9,033 bases of DNA from CAZJCK01 sp964544635 (GCA_964544635.1 CAZJCK010000108.1:1-9033), one strand, 5' to 3'; positions 1 through 7,439 are shown, numbered from the stretch's first letter. The notes: generated by a model from the sequence alone, not told the origin. Made by a program: numbers and translations.

Positions 1-84
1 CAGTATCAGCGTAATGACGCCGAACAGCCAGAGGATGCGCCGCGCCAGCAGTTCATGCAACGTATCGCGCAGGAGCCCGTTCAT
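1..84 (-). CDS. ABC-2 type transporter permease, N-terminal fragment (runs off the left edge)
   Basis: Only the first 28 codons are in the window. The peptide begins MNGLLRDTLHELLARRILWL and continues into a hydrophobic stretch (residues about 18-28) that looks like the start of a first membrane helix. A short amphipathic, Arg-rich N-terminus before the first helix is typical of ABC-2 type permeases, which form the membrane channel of exporters. The ATG overlaps the stop codon of the ATPase gene in the ATGA arrangement, so the two are very likely translationally coupled and make one transporter. The substrate cannot be inferred. The family call rests mainly on the neighbouring ATPase, because too little of the protein is visible for a domain match. 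Confidence 0.7.
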   Translation of the reverse strand, partial: MNGLLRDTLHELLARRILWLFGVITLIL

Positions 85-1034
85 GGACGTTCCTCCTTTG
101 CCTCGCTGATCGCTCTTTGACCGGCGGTTACCAGTTCCATGAACGACTGCTCCAATGTCTGGCGCATCCGCTTGACCTGCTTGATCGAAATCTTCATGGT
201 GCGAAGCTGATCGATGATGAAGTTAATGCCCTCTTCGTTTTCCAGGTCGACGATCATCCAGTTGCTGGAAACCGAGACAATCTTGCCGATATCTTCGGGA
301 ATCTTGAACAGTCGTTCGCCAATGGAGGCCTCGATTTCGTAGCGTATCCCCTGCGCCACCAGCTCCTCGATCGACGACATCCGCGCCACCCGGCCGTGTT
401 GCAGGATGACAACGCGGTCGGCAACGGACTCGACCTCGGCCAGCAGGTGCGAGTTGAGCACGATCGCCTTGCCCTCGCTGCGGATCCGTTCCAGGATCTT
501 GCGGATCTCGACTTTGCCGACCGGATCGACACCGTCGGTTGGTTCGTCGAGCAACAGCAGTTCGGGGTCGTTGATCATCGCCTGGGCGAGGCCGATGCGC
601 TGGGCCATGCCCTTGGAGTATTTCTTCAGCGGGGTGTCGCCCCAGCGGGTCATGTCGACCAGTTCGAGCAACTCATCGGTCCGTCGGCTCATTTCGGTGG
701 CATTGACACCCTCCATCCGCCCCGCCAGCGAGATCAGCTGGCGTCCCGAGAGATGAGCAGGGAAACGGTGGTTTTCGGGCAGGTAGCCGAGGCGGGCGCG
801 GGATTGCGGATTTGAAACCGGCAGGCCGTTGACCCGGATCTTACCGGCCGAGGCGTGGGTAATCCCGAGAATCGACTTGAAGAAGGTGGTCTTCCCCGCG
901 CCGTTGGGGCCCAGCAGGCCGACGATTTCAGCCGCCTCGACGTGGACTGAGACATCTTCAAGGGCCACGATCCGTCGGCCGCGCTTAGCGCCGGGATATA
1001 CTTTGGTCAGGCCCTCAGTTTCGACAACGTGCAT
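81..1034 (-). CDS. ABC transporter ATP-binding protein (ABC-2 exporter type)
   Basis: This 317-residue protein is the cytoplasmic ATPase that would drive the adjoining membrane permease. Walker A is GPNGAGKTT at residues 42-50. The Q-loop region reads YLPEN (84-88), with Glu where Gln is usual; this variant is common in ABC-2 exporter ATPases. The signature is YSKGM (139-143), Walker B is LLLLDEP (159-165), the D-loop is DGVDP (167-171) and the H-loop His is 196. About 100 residues follow the nucleotide-binding core, matching the C-terminal extension of the CcmA/DrrA-like group. The start ATG has only a weak upstream AGGGA, 11 nt away. A promoter-like element lies about 35 bp upstream. The stop overlaps the permease start by 4 bp. 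The substrate is unknown; drug, lipid, polysaccharide or multicopper-maturation exporters all use this type. Confidence 0.93.
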   Translation of the reverse strand: MHVVETEGLTKVYPGAKRGRRIVALEDVSVHVEAAEIVGLLGPNGAGKTTFFKSILGITHASAGKIRVNGLPVSNPQSRARLGYLPENHRFPAHLSGRQLISLAGRMEGVNATEMSRRTDELLELVDMTRWGDTPLKKYSKGMAQRIGLAQAMINDPELLLLDEPTDGVDPVGKVEIRKILERIRSEGKAIVLNSHLLAEVESVADRVVILQHGRVARMSSIEELVAQGIRYEIEASIGERLFKIPEDIGKIVSVSSNWMIVDLENEEGINFIIDQLRTMKISIKQVKRMRQTLEQSFMELVTAGQRAISEAKEERP

Positions 1035-1066
1035 AACAGATAAATTCCCTGATTGGTGTTACGGCA

Positions 1067-1095
1067 AGTGTAGGCGGGCGGTTGCCGGTAATCAA
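1067..1095 (-). promoter_or_regulatory. Putative sigma70-type promoter for the ABC transporter genes
   Basis: On the minus strand, TTGATT (1090-1095, 4/6 to consensus) and TACACT (1067-1072, 4/6) are separated by exactly 17 nt. The start site would fall near 1060, leaving a leader of about 26 nt before the ATPase ATG. Found by eye; the matches are moderate but position and spacing are right. Confidence 0.4.
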
Positions 1096-1096
1096 C

Positions 1097-1115
1097 AAAA
1101 AGGTGGGCGGACCAC
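1097..1115 (-). terminator. Weak rho-independent terminator-like hairpin after tRNA-Thr
   Basis: On the minus strand GTGG-TCCGC-CCAC (1103-1115) can form a 4-bp stem with a 5-nt loop, followed by C and five T residues (1097-1101). It lies about 70 bp downstream of the tRNA and directly before the putative ABC promoter, which is where a transcript end would be expected. The stem is short, so this is a tentative call. Confidence 0.3.
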
Positions 1116-1186
1116 TTTCTTCTCTGTCGGGACTTTTTGGGCCGGGATTTAGAGGTTTCTGAGCCAGGAGATGTTTACAGAAATAA

Positions 1187-1259
1187 AGCCGGCAACCGGA
1201 ATCGAACCGATGACCTGCTGATTACAAATCAGCTGCTCTACCAGCTGAGCTATGCCGGC
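1187..1259 (-). tRNA. tRNA-Thr (anticodon UGU)
   Basis: The 73-nt minus-strand sequence folds into a full cloverleaf. The acceptor stem is GCCGGCA/TGCCGGC, the D stem GCTC/GAGC, the anticodon stem GCTGA/TCAGC with loop TTTGTAA, and the T stem ATCGG/CCGGT with loop TTCGATT. The anticodon TGT occupies 1224-1226 and reads ACA and related Thr codons. The discriminator base is T at 1187 and the 3' CCA is not encoded, so it must be added by a tRNA nucleotidyltransferase. The gene starts 31 bp after the cysS stop on the same strand. I see no separate promoter in that gap, so it may be processed from the cysS transcript. Confidence 0.97.
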
Positions 1260-1290
1260 TTGTCTGTCGTGCTGCGGTTAAAACGCCAAA

Positions 1291-2691
1291 TCAGACTTTT
1301 CGTTTCCACTTCACGCCCTGCGGCGTGTCTTCGAGCACAATCCCCATCTCGGTGAGTTGATCGCGGATCTTGTCGGCGGTGGCGAAGTCCTTGTTCTTGC
1401 GGGCATCGGTCCGCTTCTGGATCAACTCCTCGACCTCTTCATCGAGATTGGACTCACCGGCGCCGAAGGTCAGGTTTAGCACGGTGTCGAATTTACGGAT
1501 GGTATCGAGCGCCTCATCGCGCTCGCTCGCCGACAGTTTGTTCTCCGCCTTGATCCGGTTGATCCCCTTGATGAAATCGAAGACCGCAGCCAGCGCGCCC
1601 GATACGTTCAGGTCGTCGTCCATCGCCGCCTCGAACGCCGTACGTCCGGCTTCGATGACCTGCCTGGCGCTGCCGTCGGAGTCTCCCCCGGCGTACGCCT
1701 CGAGGTTGGAGATAAAGTCGAGGTAGCGCTGGACCGATTCTCGGGCGGAGTCGAGACCGTCGAAGGTCAGGTTCATCCGCTGGCGGTAGTGGGTGGCCAT
1801 CAACAGGTAGCGGACCGCTACGCCGGGGTAACCCTTGTCGAGCAGGTCGCGCAGGGTGTAGAAGTTGCCGAGCGACTTCGACATCTTTTTACCGTCAACG
1901 ATCAGGTGCTCACCGTGCAGCCAGTAGTTGACAAACTTCTTGCCGGTAGTTCCTTCCGACTGGGCGATCTCGTTCGTGTGATGGGGGAACATCAGGTCGA
2001 CACCGCCGGTGTGGATGTCGAAGGTTTCACCGAGGTATTTCATCGACATGACAGAGCACTCGAGGTGCCAGCCGGGTCGACCCTTGCCGATGTCGGTTTC
2101 CCAATAAATGTCGCCGTCGGCCTCGCTGTAGGCTTTCCAGAGAGCGAAGTCGGAGACTGACTCTTTTTCGTATTCGTCCGAGACGACGCGGGCACCGGCC
2201 TTCAGGCCGGACATATCGAGGTTGGCGAGGTTACCGTAGTCCGAGAACGCCTGGACCTTGTAGTAGTAACTGCCGCCCGCTTCATAGGCCAGCCCCCTGT
2301 CAAGCAGGGCCTTGACCATCTCGACCATTTCCGGGATGTGGTCGGTTGCATGCGGGTGTTCGTCGGCCCGCATCAAACCGAGGGCGTCGAGATCCTCGAA
2401 GAACGCCTTTTCGTAAACGTCGACAAACTCCTTGCGACTCTTGCCCATCTTCCGGGAGTCGCGAATGATCTTGTCGTCGATATCGGTGATGTTCATCACA
2501 TAGGTGACATCAAGGCCCTTGTAGATCAGGTAGCGACGGAGGATATCACCCCAGATGAAAGTGCGGAAATTTCCGATATGCTGGTAGTTATACACGGTCG
2601 GGCCACAGGTATAAATCCGCACCTTGCCCTCTTCGATCGGTTTAAACTCTTCGAGTTGTCGTGAATAGCTGTTCTTCAGTTTCAGCGACAT
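1291..2691 (-). CDS. cysS: Cysteine--tRNA ligase
   Basis: This 466-residue class I aminoacyl-tRNA synthetase charges tRNA-Cys with cysteine in the cytoplasm, using ATP. The length is usual for bacterial CysRS. The HIGH-type motif is HIGN (38-41) and the KMSKS loop is KMSKS (269-273). The four zinc ligands that select cysteine are all in place: C29, C212, H237 and E241, within CGPTVYNY, HLECS and FPHHTNEIAQSE contexts. The C-terminal part (about 420-466) has the usual Lys-rich, tRNA-binding character (KNKDFATADKIRDQL). The start ATG follows GAGGGA, which overlaps the stop codon of the upstream M42 gene (11-bp gap), so expression is probably coupled. A tRNA-Thr gene follows 31 bp downstream. 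Confidence 0.98.
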   Translation of the reverse strand: MSLKLKNSYSRQLEEFKPIEEGKVRIYTCGPTVYNYQHIGNFRTFIWGDILRRYLIYKGLDVTYVMNITDIDDKIIRDSRKMGKSRKEFVDVYEKAFFEDLDALGLMRADEHPHATDHIPEMVEMVKALLDRGLAYEAGGSYYYKVQAFSDYGNLANLDMSGLKAGARVVSDEYEKESVSDFALWKAYSEADGDIYWETDIGKGRPGWHLECSVMSMKYLGETFDIHTGGVDLMFPHHTNEIAQSEGTTGKKFVNYWLHGEHLIVDGKKMSKSLGNFYTLRDLLDKGYPGVAVRYLLMATHYRQRMNLTFDGLDSARESVQRYLDFISNLEAYAGGDSDGSARQVIEAGRTAFEAAMDDDLNVSGALAAVFDFIKGINRIKAENKLSASERDEALDTIRKFDTVLNLTFGAGESNLDEEVEELIQKRTDARKNKDFATADKIRDQLTEMGIVLEDTPQGVKWKRKV

Positions 2692-2702
2692 GCTTTCGTC
2701 CC

Positions 2703-3779
2703 TCAGTCTTTCGTCAGCGACGCTACCGTCTCTTTATCGAGACGCTTGATTACTTCGCAGAATAGTTTCACGGTGTTGTCGTAATCCGATTTGCTCAGGA
2801 TGCCGTTGTGGCTGTGGATGTACCGCACCGGCGGGCCAATGACGACCGACGGTACGCCGACGCGCTGGATGTGGATACGTCCGCCATCAGTGCCGCCGCG
2901 ATCCATGTAGGTCAGGTTGTAGGGTATGTTGTTTTTCTCGGCGGTGTCGATGACCAGGTCGCGGAGCTTGATGTTGGGAATCATGACGGCATCCATGATG
3001 AGCACCGATGGTCCGTTGCCGAGCCGTTCGTTCTTCTTGAAACCGTCGGGCGGCACATCCTGACCGATGCCGATATCGGCAACAAGGCAAACGTCGGGGT
3101 CGCCGAGCCAGCCTACGGTATTGGCACCGCGCAGTCCGACCTCTTCCTGCACCGAACCGGCGCCGAGGACAGTATTGGGGTGGTCGTTTTTGGCGAAGTA
3201 TTTGATCGCCTCGACCACGACGCCACAGGAGACGCGGTTATCGAATGCCTTGCTCATGTACAGGTCGGGGTTGCCCATCTGGACAAAGCCGGATTCGGGA
3301 ACGATCGGATCGCCGAGCTTGATGCCGAGCTTTTCTTTTACGTCGAATCCCTTCTGGGCACCGACGTCGATGAACATGTCCTTCGGCTTCTGCACTTTCT
3401 TGCGATCTTCTTCTTCGAGCAGGTGGGGCGGTTTGGAACCGATGACACCGAGGACCGGACCGTTGGAGGTGATAATGCGCATGCGCTGGCCGAGGGCGAC
3501 GTGGCCCCACCAGCCGCCGAGGGGCAGAAACTTGATGTAACCGTCGTCAGTAATTTCGCGGACCATGAAGCCGATTTCGTCCATGTGTCCCACGATCATG
3601 ATGCGGGGGTCGTCGCTGCTGCCCTTTTTGGTGGCAAGCAGGGAGCCCATGCGATCATACTCGATTGAGTCGGCGTCGTCTTTGAGTTCGCGGGCCATGA
3701 GGCGGCGAATCTCGCCTTCGTACCCGGACACGCCGTTGGCTTCGGTCAGTTCCCTGAGCAGTTTCGTGCTATAATCCAC
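2703..3779 (-). CDS. M42 family metallo-aminopeptidase (glutamyl aminopeptidase / TET-like)
   Basis: This 358-residue protein belongs to peptidase family M42, cytoplasmic dinuclear-metal aminopeptidases that form dodecameric TET particles and trim short peptides released by proteases. The expected residues are all visible by family pattern: metal ligands H65 (GHMDEIG), D180 (KAFDNR), E213, D235 (VADIG) and H322 (RYIHSHNG), with catalytic E212 in QEEVG. The Lys- and Glu-rich stretch at about 116-135 is also characteristic of the family. Translation starts at GTG, supported by an AGGAG Shine-Dalgarno sequence 6 nt upstream. The gene has its own promoter-like element in the 96-bp gap behind the HAD gene and is followed 11 bp later by cysS. 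Members have been annotated as endoglucanase or deblocking aminopeptidase; substrate preference cannot be read from sequence. Confidence 0.95.
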   Translation of the reverse strand: MDYSTKLLRELTEANGVSGYEGEIRRLMARELKDDADSIEYDRMGSLLATKKGSSDDPRIMIVGHMDEIGFMVREITDDGYIKFLPLGGWWGHVALGQRMRIITSNGPVLGVIGSKPPHLLEEEDRKKVQKPKDMFIDVGAQKGFDVKEKLGIKLGDPIVPESGFVQMGNPDLYMSKAFDNRVSCGVVVEAIKYFAKNDHPNTVLGAGSVQEEVGLRGANTVGWLGDPDVCLVADIGIGQDVPPDGFKKNERLGNGPSVLIMDAVMIPNIKLRDLVIDTAEKNNIPYNLTYMDRGGTDGGRIHIQRVGVPSVVIGPPVRYIHSHNGILSKSDYDNTVKLFCEVIKRLDKETVASLTKD

Positions 3780-3785
3780 GCCGAT

Positions 3786-3790
3786 CTCCT
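3786..3790 (-). promoter_or_regulatory. Shine-Dalgarno sequence that fixes the GTG start of the M42 peptidase
   Basis: AGGAG on the minus strand ends 6 nt before the GTG at 3777-3779. This spacing supports the GTG start, which also gives the usual family N-terminus (LLRELTEANGVSGYEGE). Confidence 0.75.
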
Positions 3791-3843
3791 GTCATTTACA
3801 GCCGCCCCAGGGCCGTTTACATACTATCTACGCACAGGTGGCG

Positions 3844-3872
3844 AATATAACAAAGGCAGCACAAACCGTCTA
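3844..3872 (-). promoter_or_regulatory. Putative sigma70-type promoter for the M42 peptidase-cysS-tRNA-Thr unit
   Basis: In the 96-bp gap after the HAD gene, minus-strand TAGACG (3867-3872, 4/6 to consensus) and TATATT (3844-3849, 5/6) are separated by exactly 17 nt. Transcription would begin near 3837, giving a leader of roughly 58 nt. This is the best promoter match I see in the window and suggests that the M42 gene heads a separate transcript. Confidence 0.5.
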
Positions 3873-3875
3873 CAG

Positions 3876-4613
3876 CTAAATGTCGAGATGGTCAGTCAAT
3901 TCCCTGAGATGATCGATTTTGCGGACATCGTCGGGCATATCGTCGGGATATTCTCGCCCCTGTTTCACTTTCAGTATGGCCGGCATGCCGATCGAATTGG
4001 GACCGGTAATGTCCTCAAGGTAGCGGTCGCCGATATAGACACACTCGCCGGGTGCGAAACCGGCCTGATTGGCCGCTTTCATGAATATATCCGGGTGGGG
4101 CTTGCGCACGCCGAAGGTCGAGGAGAAGATAAGAAAATCGAAGTAGTCGATCAGGCCAAACTTCTTCAGCTCTTTCTTGTGTACCCGCTCCGGGAAGATG
4201 GTGTTTGAGATGAGGCCGATGCGGTCGACGGCCGAGCTGATCTTCTCGAGCGTATCGGCGGTATCGTCGTATGCATACAGCAGTCGGTCGACCGGTCCAT
4301 AGTAGGCATCGAAGAAGCGCTCAAGGAGCGCCTCGTCATGATCGAGACCGAGGCTTACAAACAGTTTGCCGGCGGCTTCGGGAACAGTCCACTCGCGCCA
4401 GCTCTCGCGGGCTTCGGCGCGATACTTGTCGCGAATCTGGCAGTAGGCTGCGGCGAAGGCGTCGAGATCACCAACATCGTGGCCGCCCTTTTTGAGAAAG
4501 TCGTGGCCTTCCTTCAGGCACTGTTCGCCCAGCTCATCCCAGGCCATCGTTTCGTATTCAATAAGTGTTGAACCCAGATCAAAAATGACCGCACGGGGTC
4601 GCAGTTTCTCCAT
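3876..4613 (-). CDS. HAD superfamily hydrolase, subfamily IA-like
   Basis: This 245-residue soluble protein has the four HAD motifs in order. Motif I is FDLGST with nucleophile D12 and T16; motif II is S136 in LISNT; motif III is K171 in VRKPHPD; motif IV is GDRYLED with D196 and D201. A helical cap of about 100 residues sits between motifs I and II (about 20-115), as in subfamily I. The position two after the nucleophile, Asp in most phosphatases (DxD), is Gly14 here. Members act on phosphorylated metabolites or, less often, haloacids; the substrate is not deducible. The ATG lies 2 bp beyond the ddl stop and has no good Shine-Dalgarno sequence of its own, so it probably depends on ddl translation. 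It is the last gene of the overlapping block. Confidence 0.9.
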   Translation of the reverse strand: MEKLRPRAVIFDLGSTLIEYETMAWDELGEQCLKEGHDFLKKGGHDVGDLDAFAAAYCQIRDKYRAEARESWREWTVPEAAGKLFVSLGLDHDEALLERFFDAYYGPVDRLLYAYDDTADTLEKISSAVDRIGLISNTIFPERVHKKELKKFGLIDYFDFLIFSSTFGVRKPHPDIFMKAANQAGFAPGECVYIGDRYLEDITGPNSIGMPAILKVKQGREYPDDMPDDVRKIDHLRELTDHLDI

Positions 4614-4615
4614 AG

Positions 4616-5647
4616 CTACATCATGTCCTCTGTCTTCAGTCCCAGTTGTACGATTTGGTCGATGAGACCATCGAATTCGATGCCGGCCGCCCGCGCCGCC
4701 ATCGGCGCCAGCGAAAGTTCGGTCATGCCCGGCGAGGTGTTTATCTCGAGCATGAAGAAGCGGTTGTCGGGGGTAAGGATAAAATCGATGCGAACGAGAC
4801 CGGCGGCGTCGACAGCGCCAAATAAGCGCTCCGACGCAGCCTGCATCTTCTTCGCGATATCTTCCTCGATCGGCGCCGGGACAACGTACTTTGACTTTCC
4901 CTTGGTGTACTTTGCGTCGAAATCGTACAGCCCGGAATCGGGTTGAATTTCGACGACCGGCAACGCCCTGCCGTCGAGGACCGACACCGTCAGTTCGCGT
5001 CCCTTGATATACTCTTCGACGAGAATGTCGCGTGTTTCGCGGTGTGCTTTTTTGAGGGCAGGGATGATCTCGTTGCGGTCGCGTACTATCGACAGGCCGA
5101 TGGTGGAGCCGCCATCGTTGGGTTTGACAATAACTGGAAGCTGGTTGCGATCATCGATTTCGGAGGCCATCGATTCCGGGATGTCGTCCTCAGGAAGGTG
5201 AACGCGCATCCACGACGGTGTGAGCAGACCAATCCCCTTGCAGACACGTTTTGTCATGGCTTTGTTCATGGTGATGGCGGACGCAGTCATACCAGAACCA
5301 GTATACTTGACACCGGCAATATCGAGCAGGCACTGAATCGATCCGTTCTCACCAATACCGCCGTGGAGAGCGTTGAAGACGATATCTATATCCTGGAAAC
5401 CGGGCGACCCGAGCGTACTGATCAGGGCACGCATGCGGGCGCGGGCGGCCTGTCGCGGTGTTCGCTCTACCTGAGGCAACGGCTCGGTGGAGAGTTTCTC
5501 CCCGGTCAACAACGACTTGCCGGTCGCCGGGTCGACGACGTAGACGGTATGTTTAAGGCGATTGAGGGCGTCGTACACAGCCTGCCCGGAGGCAATCGAT
5601 ATCTGGCGCTCGTTGGAGGCGCCGCCGGCTAAGAGTAATACCTTCAT
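4616..5647 (-). CDS. ddl: D-alanine--D-alanine ligase
   Basis: This 343-residue ATP-grasp enzyme joins two D-alanines for the peptidoglycan pentapeptide, in the cytoplasm. The N-terminus (MKVLLLAGGASNERQIS) matches the family pattern with substrate-binding E13. FNALHGGIGENGSIQ (91-105) is the characteristic second motif, with Asn101 where Asp is more usual. K129 and K175 are the ATP-binding lysines and GGSTIG (179-184) is the glycine-rich loop. The omega loop reads YDFDAKY with Tyr247, the residue that marks D-Ala-D-Ala rather than D-Ala-D-Lac (VanA-type) activity. R286, D288, E301 and N303 (EINTSPGMT) form the phosphate and magnesium site. The start overlaps the dedA stop (ATGA), with GGAAG 5 nt upstream. 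The HAD gene starts 2 bp after its stop. Confidence 0.96.
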   Translation of the reverse strand: MKVLLLAGGASNERQISIASGQAVYDALNRLKHTVYVVDPATGKSLLTGEKLSTEPLPQVERTPRQAARARMRALISTLGSPGFQDIDIVFNALHGGIGENGSIQCLLDIAGVKYTGSGMTASAITMNKAMTKRVCKGIGLLTPSWMRVHLPEDDIPESMASEIDDRNQLPVIVKPNDGGSTIGLSIVRDRNEIIPALKKAHRETRDILVEEYIKGRELTVSVLDGRALPVVEIQPDSGLYDFDAKYTKGKSKYVVPAPIEEDIAKKMQAASERLFGAVDAAGLVRIDFILTPDNRFFMLEINTSPGMTELSLAPMAARAAGIEFDGLIDQIVQLGLKTEDMM

Positions 5648-6276
5648 TCGTGCTTCCGTTTTCGTTTTCGAATTCTCCAGACAATGTATGCAATTAGGGC
5701 GATGACTACAATCGGCCAGATGATAGAGTTGTACGTCTGAAACAGTTCTTTGATCTTCTCGAGATTCTCGACGAACACATAGCCGAGGATCATTACGAGG
5801 CCGCCGAATAGAACATACGAGATGGCGGAGTACAACAACATACGACCGGCGTTATAGCCGGCAATGCCGGCGGCGATGGCCGAACCGGCGCGCACACCGA
5901 CAATGAAGCGGTGAAACATGAGGATCCAGGGGCCGTATACCGCGAGCAACCGTTCGATGCGGGCGATGTCGGCACGGGAGAAAAATCGGTAATTCTTGCG
6001 ATTAAAGAAGTCGCGGCCATACTTGTGGCCGAGGTGATAGAGAATCATGACCGACGCCAGCCCGCCGGTGCAGACCACCAGTAGCGCCAGTACCGGATCG
6101 AGCCGTCCGGCCGCGACAAGGGCGCCGGCGACGGCGATGAAGGTGTCGCCGGGAAAGGGCGGGACAATGTTCTCGATAAAGCAAGCCGCAAAGATGATCA
6201 GGTAAACCCAGATCGGACCCCATTTGAAAATCGTATCCAGCAGATGCTGGACGGTGACAGCGACGTCAGCTTCCAC
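5644..6276 (-). CDS. DedA family integral membrane protein
   Basis: This 210-residue polytopic inner-membrane protein has about five hydrophobic segments (roughly 22-36, 45-57, 61-80, 133-165 as re-entrant and transmembrane parts, and 186-203) and a very basic tail (RIRKRKRKHE). DedA features are ENIVPPFPGDTF (35-46) and HRFIVGVRAGS (122-132). By alignment from memory, E35, D44, R123 and R129 match the charged residues needed in E. coli YqjA/YghB. Family members include lipid scramblases and undecaprenyl-phosphate transporters (UptA). The start is GTG: an in-frame TGA lies two codons upstream and no other start precedes the first membrane segment. No Shine-Dalgarno sequence is visible, so it probably relies on coupling with ispF, which it overlaps by 11 bp. 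It overlaps ddl by 4 bp. Confidence 0.92.
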   Translation of the reverse strand: MEADVAVTVQHLLDTIFKWGPIWVYLIIFAACFIENIVPPFPGDTFIAVAGALVAAGRLDPVLALLVVCTGGLASVMILYHLGHKYGRDFFNRKNYRFFSRADIARIERLLAVYGPWILMFHRFIVGVRAGSAIAAGIAGYNAGRMLLYSAISYVLFGGLVMILGYVFVENLEKIKELFQTYNSIIWPIVVIALIAYIVWRIRKRKRKHE

Positions 6277-6751
6277 TGATCAGACAGACCGCCAGTGCGG
6301 CGATCCCCTCCTCACGGCCGGTGAAGCCAAGTCGTTCGGTGGTGGTGGCTTTGATACTGACACGGCTCTCATCGATAGCGAGGAGTTCGGCGATCCGTCG
6401 GCACATAAGCGGAATATGTGGCGCCAGTTTGGGCCGTTCCGCCATGACCGTGATGTCGACGTTGACGACATGGTCGAAGCCGCGGTCGTGCACAATGGCA
6501 AGCACCTGCGCCAGCAGTTCGGCCGAGTCGGCGTCCTTGAATATCTCGTCGGAGGGCGGAAAATGCCTGCCGATGTCCCCTTCGGCGACAGCGCCCAGGA
6601 GCGCGTCCATGAGGGCATGCAGCACAACATCGGCGTCGGAGTGACCGTCCAGTCCCCGCTCGAATGGAATCTCCAATCCGGCCAGGATCAGTTTACGGTC
6701 CGGGACCAGTCGGTGGACATCGAAGCCCTGCCCGATGCGAAGTTCAGCCAC
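6266..6751 (-). CDS. ispF: 2-C-methyl-D-erythritol 2,4-cyclodiphosphate synthase
   Basis: This 161-residue enzyme catalyses the fifth step of the MEP isoprenoid pathway, cyclising the CDP-methylerythritol phosphate intermediate with release of CMP, as a cytoplasmic trimer. Metal ligands D11 and H13 lie in RIGQGFDVHR and H45 follows the family signature GHSDADVVLH (36-45). GDIGRHFPPSD and the C-terminal TTTERLGFTGREEGIAALAV are also diagnostic. The length is normal. Translation starts at GTG with GGAGG at 6761-6765, 9 nt upstream. The start overlaps the end of ispD by 8 bp, so IspD and IspF are separate but coupled proteins rather than the IspDF fusion found in some bacteria. The 3' end overlaps dedA by 11 bp. 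Confidence 0.97.
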   Translation of the reverse strand: MAELRIGQGFDVHRLVPDRKLILAGLEIPFERGLDGHSDADVVLHALMDALLGAVAEGDIGRHFPPSDEIFKDADSAELLAQVLAIVHDRGFDHVVNVDITVMAERPKLAPHIPLMCRRIAELLAIDESRVSIKATTTERLGFTGREEGIAALAVCLISGS

Positions 6752-7439
6752 GTGCTTCCGCCTCCAGAATCGGTCGGACTAATTCGAGGTCTTCCCGGGT
6801 GGTAATCTTGATATTCATGCCGGTCGGTTCGACGACGCGTACGGTGAAACCGGCGGCTTCGATGAGCGCGGCATCGTCGGTAGCCGGCGATCTGCCCGCC
6901 TCGGCCGCAGTCTTGTGCGCCTGCCGGATAAGGTCGTACTGGAAGACCTGGGGTGTCTCGGCGCGATACAGCGCGGTGCGGTCGAGCGTCGACATAATAA
7001 AGCCGTCTCTGACCCGTTTGACGGTGTCGGTGATCGGCCGGGCGATGATAGCGGCGCGGCTGGTCCTGGCTTGTTGAACCGCGAGGTCGATGTCGGACGG
7101 TTTGATCATCGGCCGGGCGCCATCATGGATCGCAACCCAGCCGGTAGACAACGGTAACGCCGACAGACCGTTCAAGACCGACTCCTGCCTCGACTCGCCG
7201 CCGACCACGATTTTTGAGAGTTTCGAGAAGTCATACGGATCGACGACCGTTTCGCTGGTGTGGAGAAGATACTCATCAGCCACCACAACAATGATGTTAT
7301 CGATCTGCGCCGCCGATTCAAAGCGCATGATGGTCCAGGACAGGAGCGGCCTACCGGCAACCTTCAAAAACTGCTTGGGCACCTCACCCCCGAAGCGGGA
7401 GGAGCTGCCGCCGGCCACTATCAGCGCTGCCGTACTCAT
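6744..7439 (-). CDS. ispD: 2-C-methyl-D-erythritol 4-phosphate cytidylyltransferase
   Basis: This 231-residue enzyme transfers CMP from CTP to methylerythritol phosphate, the third step of the MEP pathway. The nucleotide-binding N-terminus reads VAGGSSSRFGGEVPKQFL, with R15 and K22 at the catalytic positions; the first glycine motif is AGG rather than the commoner AAG. GGESRQESVLNGL (the GRTRxxSV-type motif), VAIHDGARP and the C-terminal NIKITTREDLELV are all typical. The length is normal. The ATG has no Shine-Dalgarno sequence and a promoter-like element ends only about 8 nt before it, so the message may be leaderless or nearly so. It lies 51 bp after queA and overlaps ispF by 8 bp. Confidence 0.96.
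   Translation of the reverse strand: MSTAALIVAGGSSSRFGGEVPKQFLKVAGRPLLSWTIMRFESAAQIDNIIVVVADEYLLHTSETVVDPYDFSKLSKIVVGGESRQESVLNGLSALPLSTGWVAIHDGARPMIKPSDIDLAVQQARTSRAAIIARPITDTVKRVRDGFIMSTLDRTALYRAETPQVFQYDLIRQAHKTAAEAGRSPATDDAALIEAAGFTVRVVEPTGMNIKITTREDLELVRPILEAEARG

Noticed and set aside
774..788. Glu in place of Gln in the Q-loop (YLPEN) and YSKGM instead of LSGGQ in the ABC ATPase
   Set aside because: Both variants are common among ABC-2 exporter ATPases, so they are not evidence of a degenerate or unusual enzyme.
117..815. Long plus-strand open frame (232 codons) opposite the ABC ATPase
   Set aside because: It is the antisense shadow of a gene with all ABC motifs; its translation shows no recognisable domain and its composition is typical of reversed high-GC coding sequence.
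2808..3668. Plus-strand open frame of 286 codons opposite the M42 peptidase
   Set aside because: The minus-strand gene has the complete M42 metal site. The antisense translation is rich in Asp, Val and His without any motif and has no ribosome binding site that I could see.
3780..3843. GC-rich short palindrome (GGCCCTGGGGC) in the leader of the M42 gene, considered as a terminator for the upstream operon
   Set aside because: The stem would have only a two-base loop and no T-tract follows.
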